Positions 9,332-19,831 of a stretch of 64,000 nucleotides of DNA are shown here, in pieces (position 1 is the first letter of the stretch; every line of letters starts with the position of its first letter). A program made the position numbers and the translations under genes. The notes beneath the pieces are model-generated. The model saw nothing but the letters and a program-made list of their open reading frames with translations, was not told the DNA's origin and made no database searches. The stretch covers positions 1 to 64,000 of the forward strand of contig CALMRI010000001.1 of NCBI GenBank assembly GCA_937776645.1, read 5' to 3'. The DNA comes from an uncultured Alphaproteobacteria bacterium. Its GTDB lineage: Bacteria > Pseudomonadota > Alphaproteobacteria > Thalassobaculales > Thalassobaculaceae.

Positions 9332-10031
9332 AGCGTATCTACAAGAGCGTCATCGTGACCGAGGGCGACGACGGCTATTCGGTGAGCCTGGATGGCAAGC
9401 AAGTGTATTCGCCTGGGCGCCGCCTGCTGGCGCTGCCCAACCATTGGCGTTGGCCCAGGCCGTCGCGGCGGAATGGGATGCGCAGATAGAGACGGTGGAC
9501 CCACGGAAGATGCCGATGATGTCGTTGGCGACCACGGCGATCGATCGGGTTGGCCCGCAGCGAGATCATGTGATCAAAACAATCGCCTCTTATGCTGAGT
9601 CCGATCTGGTCTGTTATAGGGCCGAAGAGCCGGCGATGCTGGTCCAAAGGCAGAGCGAGGCGTGGCAGCCGCTGCTTGATTGGTGCGCCGAACAATTTGA
9701 TGCGCGGCTGCGGATTGGGTCGGGGATTATGCCGGTGCGGCAACCGCCCGAAGCAGTCGAGGCGTTTCGCGCTGTGATTTCTCGGTACGAGGATCTGCCG
9801 ATGACGGCGTTACATGAGCTGACAGCTGCTTGTGGATCGGTGGTGATCGGCCTCGCCATCGCCGAGGGGCGGGTGGGGGCCGAGGATGGCGCGGCGGCGG
9901 GGCAACTCGACGAGGCTTATCAAATTGAGCGTTGGGGCGAGGACGAGGAAGCGATGGCCCGTTTTGCCAATGTACGCCGGGATGTTCTGGTCGCGGCAGA
10001 ATTCCTTAAGCTTTGCCGGGCGTGGAATTGA
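9328..10031 (+). CDS. ATP12-family F1-ATPase assembly chaperone, one-base frameshift
   Basis: ATP12 chaperones bind the F1 alpha subunit during ATP synthase assembly; they are found in mitochondria and alphaproteobacteria, so the gene is a useful taxon marker. It starts MKRIYKSVIVTEGDDGYSV at 9328 and runs to RRLLALPN. The rest is one frame over: ALAQAVAAEWDAQIETVDP, then MPMMSLATTAIDRV and LTAACGSVVIGLAIAEGR. One base is missing near 9443; restoring it gives 234 residues, the usual length, reading through LPN(Q/H)LALAQAVAAEWD. The deletion is probably a consensus error. Confidence 0.87.
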
Positions 10032-10102
10032 CAGGGCCGGCGACTGTAAACTATCACGAACCAGCAGTGTTGACCGCCTAGGAGCGGGGAGGACAGAAGA
10101 TC

Positions 10103-11635
10103 ATGCAGGACAACATTCAGCGGCTTGAGGACATGCGCGCGCGCGCCCGCCTGGGGGGCGGGCAGCGCCGTGTCGACGCGCAGCATGCTAAGGGCAAGCT
10201 GACGGCGCGGGAGCGGATTGAGATCCTGTTCGACCCGGATTCCTTCGAGGAATGGGATATGTTTGTCGAGCACCGTTGCGCCGATTTTGGCATGGCCGAT
10301 AACAAGGTGCCTGGTGACGGCGTGGTCACCGGTTTTGGGACCATCAGTGGCCGGTTGGTCTTCGTGTTTAGCCAGGACTTCACGGTGTTTGGCGGCGCGC
10401 TTTCGGAAGCCCATGCGGAAAAGATCTGCAAGGTTATGGACCAGGCGATGAAAGTCGGCGCGCCGGTGATCGGCCTTAACGATTCTGGCGGCGCGCGCAT
10501 TCAGGAAGGTGTCGCCTCCCTGGGTGGTTATGCCGAAGTGTTTCAGCGCAATGTCTTGGCTTCGGGCGTTGTGCCACAGATCTCGATGGTCATGGGGCCC
10601 TGCGCCGGTGGCGCGGTTTATTCGCCGGCGATGACCGATTTTATCTTCATGGTGAAGGACAGTTCCTACATGTTCGTCACCGGCCCGGATGTGGTGAAAA
10701 CTGTGACCCACGAGACGGTGACCCAGGAAGAACTGGGCGGGGCGGTAACGCATTCTACGAAATCCGGCGTCGCCGATAACGCTTTCGAGAACGATGTCGA
10801 GGCGCTGCTGCAATTGCGCCGGCTGATGGACTTCCTGCCGGCCTCGAACCGCGAGAAATCGCCGGTGCGCCCGACGGCGGACCCGGCTGATCGACCCGAG
10901 GTCTCGCTGGATAGCTTGATCCCGGACAACCCGACCAAGCCTTACGACATGAAAGAGTTGATCTTGAAGGTGGTCGACGAGGAGGATTTCTTTGAGATCC
11001 AACCGAATTACGCCGGCAATATCATCATCGGTTTCGCCCGGCTCCAGGGCTCTACCGTTGGCATCGTCGCCAATCAGCCGATGGTTTTGGCAGGATGTCT
11101 GGATATAGATTCCTCGCGCAAGGCGGCGCGGTTCGTCCGGTTTTGTGACTGCTTCAACATCCCGATAGTCACTTTTGTCGACGTGCCTGGTTTCCTGCCT
11201 GGCACCACCCAGGAATATGGTGGGATTATCAAACACGGTGCCAAGTTGTTGTTCGCTTATGCCGAGGCGACAGTGCCGAAAGTGACGGTGATCACCCGCA
11301 AGGCATATGGCGGCGCCTATGACGTGATGAGCTCCAAACATTTGCGTGGCGACGTCAATTTCGCCTGGCCAACGGCGGAGATTGCGGTGATGGGAGCGAA
11401 AGGTGCGGTTGAGATCATTTTTCGCGGTGATCTGGACGACGCTGACAAGATTGCCCAACGGACCGAGGAATATAGAGAGAAATTCGCGAATCCTTTCGTC
11501 GCCGGTTCACGCGGGTATATCGACGATGTCATCATGCCGCGCAACACGCGCCGCCGGATCGCCCGTGCCCTGGTTATGCTGCGTAATAAGCAGCTCGAAA
11601 ACCCTTGGAAGAAACACGACAACATCCCGCTTTGA
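10103..11635 (+). CDS. pccB: Propionyl/acetyl-CoA carboxylase carboxyltransferase beta subunit
   Basis: This 510-residue protein should transfer CO2 from carboxybiotin to propionyl-CoA or acetyl-CoA. It has the N-terminal [17 protein letters not shown] signature, [14 protein letters not shown] and [12 protein letters not shown] (oxyanion-hole glycines) in the first crotonase domain, and [23 protein letters not shown] plus [18 protein letters not shown] in the second. Length is normal. The biotin-carrying alpha subunit is not within the window, which is unusual because the pair is often adjacent. A reasonable gggaggacag site precedes the ATG. Confidence 0.93.
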   Translation: MQDNIQRLEDMRARARLGGGQRRVDAQHAKGKLTARERIEILFDPDSFEEWDMFVEHRCADFGMADNKVPGDGVVTGFGTISGRLVFVFSQDFTVFGGALSEAHAEKICKVMDQAMKVGAPVIGLNDSGGARIQEGVASLGGYAEVFQRNVLASGVVPQISMVMGPCAGGAVYSPAMTDFIFMVKDSSYMFVTGPDVVKTVTHETVTQEELGGAVTHSTKSGVADNAFENDVEALLQLRRLMDFLPASNREKSPVRPTADPADRPEVSLDSLIPDNPTKPYDMKELILKVVDEEDFFEIQPNYAGNIIIGFARLQGSTVGIVANQPMVLAGCLDIDSSRKAARFVRFCDCFNIPIVTFVDVPGFLPGTTQEYGGIIKHGAKLLFAYAEATVPKVTVITRKAYGGAYDVMSSKHLRGDVNFAWPTAEIAVMGAKGAVEIIFRGDLDDADKIAQRTEEYREKFANPFVAGSRGYIDDVIMPRNTRRRIARALVMLRNKQLENPWKKHDNIPL

Positions 11636-11682
11636 GCGCTGAACGCCGCAGCATTCCGCCCGCTACGACTTGTCAGCGCCGA

Positions 11683-11940
11683 CTAGGCAGCATTCCGCCG
11701 CAATAGCGCGCGCTTTCCAGTAATCGCCCCCCAGGTGGTGACGCAATAGGGAACGCAATAGGTTAGCAGAATCTTCCAGACTGGCGGCCAATCGCCCCTC
11801 AGGACAGTATCGCCGTGGTTAATCGACGTCAGAACGGTGCCGACCACAATTGCGGTCAACAAAGCTTTGTGCGGTGTGCCGCCGCCGAACGCCAGATTGG
11901 GGAAGCTGGGTGTGTCCTGGTTCTCGATTTGCGATGCCAT
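11683..11940 (-). CDS. Small membrane protein, NrtS-like (putative nitrate/nitrite transport)
   Basis: The start at 11940 is chosen because a GAGGA site lies six bases upstream; a longer frame to 11997 lacks one. The 85-residue protein has two hydrophobic segments, KALLTAIVVGTVLTSINHGD and WKILLTYCVPYCVTTWGAI. The INHGD and TYCVPYCV patterns resemble the NrtS family, which has been linked to nitrate uptake in some bacteria. No nitrate genes are near, so the role is uncertain. It is downstream of an MFS gene on the same strand. Confidence 0.5.
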   Translation of the reverse strand: MASQIENQDTPSFPNLAFGGGTPHKALLTAIVVGTVLTSINHGDTVLRGDWPPVWKILLTYCVPYCVTTWGAITGKRALLRRNAA

Positions 11941-12078
11941 GTCAATTCCTCGTGGTGTCGAGTGCTCTGGGCCGTCCGCTCGACCTGTGATGACCATACT
12001 ATAGACGGTTCGCCGTCGTTGGAGCCCCGGCGGAATGGACCATTGGCTCGGACATGCGGGATCGTGATGCGAAAAGCT

Positions 12079-13326
12079 TTAAAGGCCCGACTTCGCATCC
12101 CCGTCGGTTCGGCGTAACAAGGTTACGGTGATGGCGATGCCAATGCTGCCGAACAGCACCACGACCCAATAGCCTTGATCCCAGCCGCCAAGCATGGTGA
12201 CCGCTAAGGCCATCACTGGCGCGCCAAGCAGACTGCCGGTGTTGGAGCCTTGGACGATGACGCCGCTGAGGGTGGCGACTTCTGAGGGATCGCGCGCGTG
12301 CGCTGCGCCGCCGGCTAGGCACGCTGCCGGCAGCAGGCCGCCCACCAAGGTGAAGAGCATCGCGGCCGGCAGTCGCAAGGTGTCGGGCGCCGGCTCAGCG
12401 AAAATGAACCAGGAGCAAAAGATATAGGCGAGATAGGCCGTCAGCAGCAGCTTCCAGCGCGGCACGCCGCGATGCATAAGCGCTGCCGAGATGACATTGC
12501 CCGCGATGTTCGCCGCGACGACAGCGGCCCCGCCAAGCGCCGCTTCGGTCAGCGACCAGCCTTTGGCTTCTATCAGATAGCTGGGTAGCCAGACTGCGAC
12601 CGCATAGAACATCAACGCATAGACCAAAAAACAGGCCGCGAACAGCCAGGGGGCGGGGCGGCCGAGGGTGGTGCGGATGTCAGGGCGAATGGCGGTCGTG
12701 GCGGTTATCGGGTCTGGCCAATGGCGTTGCCTCATACCAAGCGCCACCACCGCCGTGAAAATGCCGACCAGCATCACATTCCCCCACCAGAACCCGCGCC
12801 AGCCGAAGCCATCCATAGCCAAGGGCGCCACGACGAAGGCCAAGGCCATGCCGGCCGGTAGATAGGTTCCCCAAAGTCCAAGGGCGAGGTTCCTGTCCGC
12901 CGGCCGACAAGCGGTGCGGATGATCGCTGGTGCGGCGACGATGGTGCCGACCAAGCCCAGACCTTCGAGAAACCGGGAGGCCAGCAGGTCGGCGGCGGAG
13001 CTGGCCTCGGCCCCTAAAGTCCCGCCGACCCCAAGGATCAGCATCGATAGGACGATCACGCGCCGGGGCCCAGCCCGATCGATGACCAGACCCGAGGTGA
13101 CGCCGAAAACGGCACCGCAAATATTTACCAGTGAGGCTATCCAGCCGGCGGTGATGAAACCGACATCCAATTCGGCACGCAGGATATGCAATGTTGGCGG
13201 AACCTTACCTATCTGGATGCCACAGATGATCCCTGCCAGGATAGCCAGCGCGACGATGTCCCAACGGGTTCGCTCACCAAGCCGTGGCGTGGCCCCTGAG
13301 GACGAAGAGAGCGGGGCGTTCATCAT
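12079..13326 (-). CDS. Major facilitator superfamily transporter
   Basis: About 415 residues with some 12 predicted membrane segments. The N-terminal half has VIDRAGPRRVIVLSM, the cytoplasmic loop typical of MFS proteins, and the overall pattern is like CynX/NimT or other anion and drug transporters. I set the start at 13326 (MMNAPLSSSS) because an AGG lies just upstream and the extra 25 residues of the longer frame look like untranslated sequence. The substrate is unknown. The neighbour on the opposite strand is an alpha/beta hydrolase with its own start about 110 bases away, so both may share a control region. Confidence 0.8.
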   Translation of the reverse strand: MMNAPLSSSSGATPRLGERTRWDIVALAILAGIICGIQIGKVPPTLHILRAELDVGFITAGWIASLVNICGAVFGVTSGLVIDRAGPRRVIVLSMLILGVGGTLGAEASSAADLLASRFLEGLGLVGTIVAAPAIIRTACRPADRNLALGLWGTYLPAGMALAFVVAPLAMDGFGWRGFWWGNVMLVGIFTAVVALGMRQRHWPDPITATTAIRPDIRTTLGRPAPWLFAACFLVYALMFYAVAVWLPSYLIEAKGWSLTEAALGGAAVVAANIAGNVISAALMHRGVPRWKLLLTAYLAYIFCSWFIFAEPAPDTLRLPAAMLFTLVGGLLPAACLAGGAAHARDPSEVATLSGVIVQGSNTGSLLGAPVMALAVTMLGGWDQGYWVVVLFGSIGIAITVTLLRRTDGDAKSGL

Positions 13327-13434
13327 GCCTGGGTTGTGGTCCTGTCTTGCCGGCGATGCAGGTCTGGGCCTAACGTCGCCGCAGGGATATTGGAAACCCA
13401 CCGAAGATCACCGATAAACGATGGAGAAAATGGT

Positions 13435-14244
13435 ATGCCCGAAGTGAAGGTCGATGGCCAGACCGTTGCCTATGACAGGATCGATGCCACCCCGCCCTGG
13501 CGCCAAACATCGACCGCGATCATGTTTATCCACGGCGTTGGAGCTGATCGCGACATTTGGTGTGATTGGCTCCCGCATCTGGCGGATCGCTATCCGATTC
13601 TGCGACTGGACCTGCCGGGCCATGGCAAGTCCGAGCCATGGGCCGGCATAATGCCGTTAAGCTTTGATTTTTATCTCCGGGTTATCCAGGCCGTCGCCCG
13701 CCAGGAGGAGTTCGACAGCCTGGTTCTGATCGGCGAGTCGATGGGCGGTACCATTGCACTTTACGCCGCGAGCGAGATCCCGGAAATGATCCGTGCTGTG
13801 GCGACCTGTTCGACCGCTCACCGCGGCGGCACCTTGCAGAATGTCCAGAGCTGGCGCGACTTCATGACCACCGAAGGACTGGAGGCCTGGTCCCACGACA
13901 TGTTGGAAAAGCGCTTCATGCCGGGGGCGGTTGAGGAGCCGGTGCGCAATTGGTTCCACGGCGCGCAGTGCCGCAGCGACGGTGAAACCATCCTCGCCAT
14001 GGCCGATGTCTTGGTGCGCAGCGATTTGACGAATAAACTGGAGCGGGTCATCGCGCCGGTGCTGTTGATGCAGCCGGATTCTAGTCCGTTTATTCCGCTG
14101 GAGATTCCGGCTGAACTTAAACGGTTGTTGCGGGATGGCAGGCTTAAGGTCATCGCCTCGGCCAAGCATGGCATTGCCTGCTCGCATGGGCATGAATGTG
14201 CCGCGGATACGCGTGATTTCCTGAAGGAAAAAGCGGTGGCTTGA
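13435..14244 (+). CDS. Alpha/beta-fold hydrolase
   Basis: A 269-residue cytoplasmic hydrolase. The start ATG at 13435 has a ggaga site eight bases before it. Motifs: FIHGVGADRDIW (oxyanion strand HG), LRLDLPGHGKSEPW, and the nucleophile elbow GESMGG with Ser102. The catalytic His is probably in AKHGIACSHGHE near the end. An Asp on the strand after beta-6 (QPDSSPF) may complete the triad. The family includes esterases, 3-oxoadipate enol-lactonases and others, and the substrate cannot be told. Confidence 0.8.
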   Translation: MPEVKVDGQTVAYDRIDATPPWRQTSTAIMFIHGVGADRDIWCDWLPHLADRYPILRLDLPGHGKSEPWAGIMPLSFDFYLRVIQAVARQEEFDSLVLIGESMGGTIALYAASEIPEMIRAVATCSTAHRGGTLQNVQSWRDFMTTEGLEAWSHDMLEKRFMPGAVEEPVRNWFHGAQCRSDGETILAMADVLVRSDLTNKLERVIAPVLLMQPDSSPFIPLEIPAELKRLLRDGRLKVIASAKHGIACSHGHECAADTRDFLKEKAVA

Positions 14245-14269
14245 GGGCGAGCAATTTACTCCCCCTGCC

Positions 14270-14728
14270 CTACCTCCCGGGCACCGCTTCTCGCGCCAGT
14301 TTATCAGCGCGTTCATTCTCTGGATGACCAGAGTGGCCCTTGACCCAATGCCACTCGACGCGATGCCGGTCCATGGCGGCTTCCATGCGTTGCCATAGGT
14401 CAACGTTTTTTACCGGTTTTTTATCGGCAGTGCGCCAGTCGCGCTTTTTCCAGCCGTGTATCCACTTGGTAATGCCGTCACGGACGTAGGTGCTGTCGGT
14501 GTGCAGATCGACGGCGGCCGGACGTTTCAACGCTTCCAGCGCCGAGATTGCGGCCATCATTTCCATGCGGTTATTGGTGGTGTCCGCAGTGCCACCGGAA
14601 AGTTCTTTCTCGACCGTCCCAAATTTCAGGATCGCGCCCCAGCCGCCGGGACCTGGATTACCGCGGCAGGCGCCATCGGTGAAAATCGCGACCCGGGTTG
14701 TCGTCATTTCCTGCTCTTGATTACTCAT
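14270..14728 (-). CDS. rnhA: Ribonuclease HI
   Basis: RNase HI cuts RNA in RNA-DNA hybrids. The acidic catalytic residues are present: Asp18 in [17 protein letters not shown], Glu56 in NNRMEMMAA, Asp78 in HTDSTYV and the last Asp in NERADKLA. It also keeps the basic [13 protein letters not shown] handle. With the start at 14728 it has 152 residues, close to the E. coli protein; a shorter start at 14707 is possible. It lies directly after thrB on the same strand, a pairing common in alphaproteobacteria. Confidence 0.93.
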   Translation of the reverse strand: MSNQEQEMTTTRVAIFTDGACRGNPGPGGWGAILKFGTVEKELSGGTADTTNNRMEMMAAISALEALKRPAAVDLHTDSTYVRDGITKWIHGWKKRDWRTADKKPVKNVDLWQRMEAAMDRHRVEWHWVKGHSGHPENERADKLAREAVPGR

Positions 14729-14741
14729 GAGTTTTTCCCGG

Positions 14742-15704
14742 TCATTCCAGACCGTAGGCACCAAGCCTGGTGACCTGCTGATGGAAGTGGAGCTTTTTTA
14801 AATACTCCCTCGGGTCCTTCGGCTTGACCAAGGCGTCCTCTGGCTGGTTCAGCCAGTCATAAAGCCGGGTCAGCAGGAACCGCATGGCGCTGCCCCGCGC
14901 CAATACAGGCAACGCGGCCAGTTCCTGCTCGGATAGTGGTCGGATCTGCTGATAGGCTGCAGTCATCAATTTTGACTTGGTGACGTTGAAACTGCCATCA
15001 CTCTCGAAACACCAGGCGTTGAGGCAGATCGCCAAGTCGTAAACCAAAATGTCGGTACATGCGAAATAGAAGTCGATGATTCCGGAAACCTCTTCGCGCA
15101 GAAAGAACACGTTGTCGGGAAACATGTCCGCATGAATAATCCCGGCGGGAAGATCGGTTGGCCACTGCCGCTCTAACCAACTCAACTCGATATTTAGCTC
15201 GTTATAGAGGTTGTGATAAATCTTTCGGGCCGGTAAGCCGCAGGAGGTTAGCAGCGGGCGCCAACTGGCCACCGAAAGTGCGTTGACCCGGCGCATCTCG
15301 AACGTTGTTCCCGCTTGATGCAGGCTCGCCATGGCGCCACCGAGAGAACGGCAATGATCGGGCTGAATGCGTCGCGGCCACACCCCCTCAAGAAACGTAA
15401 CCATCGCCGCTGGACGACCATTCAACTCCTTTAGCGCGATGCCGTCACGACCTAAAACCGGTGTCGGACAGGACAGGCCGCTCGCTGAAAGATGCGTCAT
15501 CAGATTGAGGAAGAATGGCAGATCTGCCACCTCTACTCGCTTCTCGTAGAGGGTCAGAATATAGGTTCCCGTGGTCGTGCGGACCAAAAAATTGGTATTT
15601 TCCACACCCTCGGCAATGCCAGAGAACGAGGTCAGTTCGCCGACCTCGTACTGGGTCAGGAATGCCGCTAAATCGTCATCGGTGATATGGGTGTAGACCG
15701 CCAT
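14742..15704 (-). CDS. thrB: Homoserine kinase, choline-kinase fold type
   Basis: Phosphorylates homoserine for threonine synthesis. The 320-residue protein is the aminoglycoside-phosphotransferase-like ThrB of alphaproteobacteria and pseudomonads, not the GHMP type. It starts [19 protein letters not shown] and carries [13 protein letters not shown], the catalytic loop [13 protein letters not shown] (about 189-201) and the metal-binding [13 protein letters not shown]. It sits between ispH and rnhA; the three are closely spaced (12-13 bases) and probably form an operon. Confidence 0.94.
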   Translation of the reverse strand: MAVYTHITDDDLAAFLTQYEVGELTSFSGIAEGVENTNFLVRTTTGTYILTLYEKRVEVADLPFFLNLMTHLSASGLSCPTPVLGRDGIALKELNGRPAAMVTFLEGVWPRRIQPDHCRSLGGAMASLHQAGTTFEMRRVNALSVASWRPLLTSCGLPARKIYHNLYNELNIELSWLERQWPTDLPAGIIHADMFPDNVFFLREEVSGIIDFYFACTDILVYDLAICLNAWCFESDGSFNVTKSKLMTAAYQQIRPLSEQELAALPVLARGSAMRFLLTRLYDWLNQPEDALVKPKDPREYLKKLHFHQQVTRLGAYGLE

Positions 15705-15716
15705 GGCGCCGGCTGC

Positions 15717-16661
15717 TCAGCTGACCAAGTCGGAGGGTAGCTTGAACTGCACGTTTTCGCGGGCAATCTCCACTTCCTCCAGGGTGATCGTGAAGCGTGC
15801 CCGACAGGCATCGATGACCTGCTCCACCAAGATTTCTGGCGCCGAGGCTCCGGCAGTCACACCCAGGACTGCTTTACCCGCAAGCCAGCCCCATTCCATC
15901 TCGTCAGCGTTCTGGATCAACCGGGCCTCGGGACAACCGTTGATTGCCGCCACTTCGACCAGACGCTTGGAATTGGATGAGTTCGGAGCGCCAAGCACCA
16001 CCAGGGCATCGCATTTCTTGGCAATCGCCTTCACCGCTTCCTGTCGGTTGGTTGTGGCGTAACAGATGTCCTTCTTGGCCGGGCCGATCAAGCCGGGATA
16101 GAGGTTGCCCAGCGCCTCGATGATGGCGGCGGTATCGTCCACTGATAACGTCGTTTGGGTGATATAGGCCAGCGGTTGATCGGCTGGCAGGTCCAGGGCC
16201 CGTGCCTGCTCGACTGTTTCGATAAGCGTAATCGCACCATCGGCGAGCTGTCCCATCGTGCCGATCACCTCGGGATGACCCGCATGGCCGATCAGCAGGA
16301 TATGGCGCTTGGCCCGGTGGTGGCGCTCGGCGCCCAGATGCACTTTGCTGACCAGCGGGCAGGTGGCGTCGACATAGGTCATTTGACGGCGTATGGCCTC
16401 CGCCGGTACCGATTTCGGCACCCCGTGAGCAGAAAACACGACCGGTAGGTTCTCCGGCACTTCATCCAGTTCCTCGACGAAAACCGCCCCCTTGGCCTCA
16501 AGGTTCGCGACGACATGGCGGTTATGTACGATCTCGTGTCGCACATAAACCGGGGCACCGTGTTTCTCCAGGCACTTCTCGACGATCTGGATCGCCCGGT
16601 CAACGCCGGCGCATAAGCCACGAGGAGCCGCTAGACGGATGGTGAGGTTCGGTAAAGTCAT
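15717..16661 (-). CDS. ispH: 4-hydroxy-3-methylbut-2-enyl diphosphate reductase
   Basis: Last enzyme of the MEP isoprenoid pathway, an iron-sulfur protein making IPP and DMAPP. I set the start at 16661 ([15 protein letters not shown]); the longer frame to 16904 has no family sequence. All three cluster cysteines are present: Cys17 in [10 protein letters not shown], Cys101 in DATCPLV and Cys200 in [10 protein letters not shown]. The HEIVHN histidine and [10 protein letters not shown] substrate loop are intact. At 314 residues the length is normal. First gene of an ispH-thrB-rnhA run. Confidence 0.96.
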   Translation of the reverse strand: MTLPNLTIRLAAPRGLCAGVDRAIQIVEKCLEKHGAPVYVRHEIVHNRHVVANLEAKGAVFVEELDEVPENLPVVFSAHGVPKSVPAEAIRRQMTYVDATCPLVSKVHLGAERHHRAKRHILLIGHAGHPEVIGTMGQLADGAITLIETVEQARALDLPADQPLAYITQTTLSVDDTAAIIEALGNLYPGLIGPAKKDICYATTNRQEAVKAIAKKCDALVVLGAPNSSNSKRLVEVAAINGCPEARLIQNADEMEWGWLAGKAVLGVTAGASAPEILVEQVIDACRARFTITLEEVEIARENVQFKLPSDLVS

Positions 16662-16813
16662 GGGGCGGTTTTGTCTCGATTCCCCCTCATTGTCCATAGT
16701 GGAACGCGGGGGCGATCTTGGGAGTTGACCTTGCGGTTTCAGCAAGCCGCCGGATTGCGAGGGGCACGACGGCGGGATAGAGTCGCCGACCGAATGAAAA
16801 ACCGGATCCAACC

Positions 16814-17335
16814 ATGCGTATACCTCCTCTTGTGACGACGCTCCTTGCGGGGCTGCTGCTAACTTCCTGCTCAACCAGCGGGCCCAGGGTGCAGATCTGC
16901 CCAATGGTCAGTTTCGTCGATGGACTGGATCGAGCAACGGTATTCCGCGCCGAGGGTGGCGCGGATCTTTCCAACGTCCTGTTTTCCGCCGAGGTCAAGG
17001 AATTGAAGGCGATATGCCAGTTTGGTCGCAAGGGAGCCACTGTGAGCGCGAAGTTCCTGCTGATTGCCGATAGAGGGCTGGGCGATCACGAGCGGATAGC
17101 CCGCCCGGACTATTTTGTCGCCGTGACCAATCCCCAAGGTGACATCCTTGCCAAGGAGGTCTTCCAGGCGGAGATTCCATTCTCCGACAATCGCCGCAGG
17201 GTGGGCCGCAACGAAGAAGTCGAACCGTTCCTGCCCTATCAGGGCGACAGTGGCGACTTTACCGGATATCGGGTGCTGATTGGCTTCCAGCTCTCGGCTG
17301 AACAGGTCGCGTTCAACAAACGGTTTCGTCGGTAG
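16814..17335 (+). CDS. Predicted lipoprotein of unknown function
   Basis: A 173-residue protein with a clear lipoprotein signal: [19 protein letters not shown], in which Cys19 would be lipidated. The mature part is mostly beta-like, with [33 protein letters not shown] and [17 protein letters not shown]. Similar small lipoproteins are widespread in alphaproteobacteria without a known job. It diverges from ispH, with about 150 bases between the starts. I do not recognise a named family. Confidence 0.7.
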   Translation: MRIPPLVTTLLAGLLLTSCSTSGPRVQICPMVSFVDGLDRATVFRAEGGADLSNVLFSAEVKELKAICQFGRKGATVSAKFLLIADRGLGDHERIARPDYFVAVTNPQGDILAKEVFQAEIPFSDNRRRVGRNEEVEPFLPYQGDSGDFTGYRVLIGFQLSAEQVAFNKRFRR

Positions 17336-17368
17336 GGGTATGAATCGGCGAAGCCGGGCGGAGACCAG

Positions 17369-18134
17369 GTGATGTTTGACTCGGCCAGCCGAAAACCGGG
17401 GATCCTCGCTACCATCGACATCCACGCTGAAAAAGGTTTAGAAATGGGCTCGCTCGATTGTCCCGTGGTGACGAAATTGGACGGGCGAATTCTGTATCTT
17501 GATCATCTCGATGCCGAAGGCCTCAAGAAAATTACGCGAGTAACGCCGATGCCGGATTGGCTTCCCCAAAAAAATGGTTGAGGTGGATCTGGTCGCCGAT
17601 GCCCGGTTCACTTTCGAACGGTGTCAAAAGCCGGTGAGCTCATTGAGGCCGATCTTGCGGATTGTCGGCATCCGTCACCGGCCCAGGTTCTACGACTATT
17701 TTTCGACCGTCACGAGCATAGACCCTAACATAGTATAGGTCGGCCTAGTGTTCGAACGGGTCGGTCTCAAAGGCTATATTCCAGCCGAGGGATTACGATT
17801 GGCGCAGCGGGTGTCCAGCGAGGGCGTTGCGCCCGGCATTCATTGTTCCGTCTATACGCCGAGGAGTCTCACCGATCTGCTGCCTTTTGAGGTCGCCGTC
17901 TTCGAAAAGACCCAGCCCGGCGCGATAGAGCTCTTCCTCATGCTTCGCAAATCGAACGCGCGCGCAAAAGACCGAGCGGCTACCGTCCCAGTTCTTGATT
18001 TCAACGCCGACGTCGCCGCACCAGCGATTCTGCAGGCGATGGTCGCGGATACCCCACCCCGTGTCCTGATGTCCACACTCTCAACCCGTGTTGCCTGTAT
18101 TCTCGTCAGCTATACCAAACGTCTGATCCGCTGA
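17369..18134 (+). pseudogene. Decayed class I SAM-dependent methyltransferase
   Basis: Fragments in several frames line up with one family of SAM-dependent methyltransferases. The N-terminus GLEMGSLDCPVVTKLDGRI and ILYLDHLDAEGLKK resembles the usual VLEIGPL...YVDH opening. Then come VEVDLVADARFTFERCQKP, GELIEADLADCRHPSPAQV in another frame, YDYFSTVTSIDP, and from 17748 a tail with GIHCSVYTPRSLTDLL, PFEVAVFEKTQPG and IELFLMLRKSN. About 100 residues between the SAM-binding start and the RFTFERCQKP part are missing, so this is a real deletion plus frameshifts. The family match is from memory of such sequences. Confidence 0.5.
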
Positions 18135-18140
18135 TCCGCG

Positions 18141-19769
18141 CTAACGCGGCAACCGCACTTTTCGGGCGATAACGTTCGTCAGCACCGCCTCGAACCGATT
18201 CACCCAATCGCACAGCGCCGGTCGAGTCCCGCGCGGGTCGATCAGATCGTGGATCGCTAGTGATTCGGCTCTGGGGGCGGCGGAATAGCGATGGGCCATC
18301 GATTCCTCCAGCTCGGCGCGGCGGGCGTTGGGATCCGGGTGGGCATCGATTTCACGACCGAAGGCGACTGCGACACCACCTTCCACGGGTACGGCGCCCA
18401 TCTCGGCCGATGGCCAGGCCAGCACATAGGCGCCGGGGCCGTAATGCGCCACCGCCGCAACGCCGAAGGATCGGCGCACGATGACCGAGGCCCAGGGCAC
18501 TTTGCAGTCGGCGGCGGCCAGTACCAGATCGGTGCCATAGCGGATCGTGCCGGCTTTCTCGGCCTCCGGTCCGATCATGAAGCCGGGCTCGTCGACGAAG
18601 GTAATGATCGGGATGTTGAAGGTCTCACAGGTCTGGATGAAGCGCCGCACTTTTTGTGAACCTTCGGCAGTCATCGCGCCGGCGTAGTGCTTGCAGTCAT
18701 TTGCGAAAATGCCCACGACCCGGCCGGCGAGCCGGGCCAGGCAAATGATCTGCCCTTTGGCGTAACCCTTGGACATCTCGAACACCGAGCCGCTATCGGT
18801 GACCATGGCGATGATCTTTCGCATGTCATAGATTTTGCGCCGGTCCTTGGGGACGATGGATCCCAATGCCTCGTCGCATCGGTCGGTCGGGTCATCCGAC
18901 ACCTCAAACGGCGGCAATTCCCAGGCGTTGCCCGGCATATAGGAAAGGAACCGGCGGATCTGCTGGAAGGCGTCGACCTCATCCTTGGCCAGATTATCGA
19001 CCACGCCGTTCCGCGCATGGACCTGGGCGCCGCCTAATTCTTCCTTGGTCAATGATTGTCTAAGAGCCCGTTCGACCACTTTGGGGCCGGCGATCAGGAC
19101 TTGGCTATCGTTCCTGGTCATCACCGAGAAATGAGACGCGACCAGCCGGGCGGCGGGCAGGCCGGCGACCGCACCCAGCGCCGCCGCCGCCACCGGCACC
19201 GACCACATCGTCCGGGCTACGGACTGGAAACGCGGGGAGTGGAAGACCGGGCTGCCAACCGGCGCGCCGCCCTTGCCGCCAGCCCCGGTGACGCTGCCAC
19301 CGCCGCCTTCGTGTAACCGAACCAGCGGCATCAGATATTGCAGCGCCAGCTCTTCGGTGTAGACGCTCTTGCGCAGCCCTGCCTCGTTGGGCGAACCGCC
19401 GCGCAGGGTAAAATCCTCACCGCCAATGACACAAGACCGTCCGTCGACCTTGCCGAACCCGAGCACGAAATTGGCCGGCGAGAAGCTTTGCAGACGGCCG
19501 TCCTCGCCGCGCTCGGCACCGCCGGCGCCGGGACCGATCTCGCGAAAGCTGGACCCATCAAGGAGGCCGTCGATACGCTCGCGGATCGTCAACCGCCCCT
19601 TAGCGTGATGCCGGGCAACGCTTTCGACGCCGCCCTGTTCCTTCGCGATCGCGTGTTTCTGTCGGATCTCCTCGAGGTCTTTTTCCCAGGGCAAGAGTGG
19701 CCTCCCATTGGCTTTCGGTGTCGAATGCGTCGAGACTGACTTTACCTGCCAGCAGGGGAGGGCGATCAA
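18141..19769 (-). CDS. Acyl-CoA carboxylase carboxyltransferase subunit
   Basis: A 542-residue carboxyltransferase of the MmdA/AccD5 group. It has HHAKGRLTIRERIDGLLD near residue 60, the first crotonase domain with VIGGEDFTLRGGSPNEAG, LHEGGGGSVTG and PVAAAALGAVAGLPA, and the second with FVDEPGFMIGPEAEKAGTI and VIVRRSFGVAAVAHYGP. It differs clearly from the pccB at 10.1 kb, so the genome has at least two such enzymes. No biotin carboxylase or biotin carrier gene is adjacent. The start at 19769 is the first in-frame ATG and could be a little downstream. It diverges from the glycine riboswitch and gcv genes. Confidence 0.85.
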   Translation of the reverse strand: MIALPCWQVKSVSTHSTPKANGRPLLPWEKDLEEIRQKHAIAKEQGGVESVARHHAKGRLTIRERIDGLLDGSSFREIGPGAGGAERGEDGRLQSFSPANFVLGFGKVDGRSCVIGGEDFTLRGGSPNEAGLRKSVYTEELALQYLMPLVRLHEGGGGSVTGAGGKGGAPVGSPVFHSPRFQSVARTMWSVPVAAAALGAVAGLPAARLVASHFSVMTRNDSQVLIAGPKVVERALRQSLTKEELGGAQVHARNGVVDNLAKDEVDAFQQIRRFLSYMPGNAWELPPFEVSDDPTDRCDEALGSIVPKDRRKIYDMRKIIAMVTDSGSVFEMSKGYAKGQIICLARLAGRVVGIFANDCKHYAGAMTAEGSQKVRRFIQTCETFNIPIITFVDEPGFMIGPEAEKAGTIRYGTDLVLAAADCKVPWASVIVRRSFGVAAVAHYGPGAYVLAWPSAEMGAVPVEGGVAVAFGREIDAHPDPNARRAELEESMAHRYSAAPRAESLAIHDLIDPRGTRPALCDWVNRFEAVLTNVIARKVRLPR

Positions 19770-19831
19770 GTCTCAATCGCCGCTTCCCCATGATCTTTGC
19801 AGCCGCTAAGCTGATTGATACAGACCGACGA

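Noticed and set aside
9920-11458. A 512-residue minus-strand frame opposite pccB
   Set aside because: It is the antisense shadow of a well conserved carboxyltransferase and has no family sequence.
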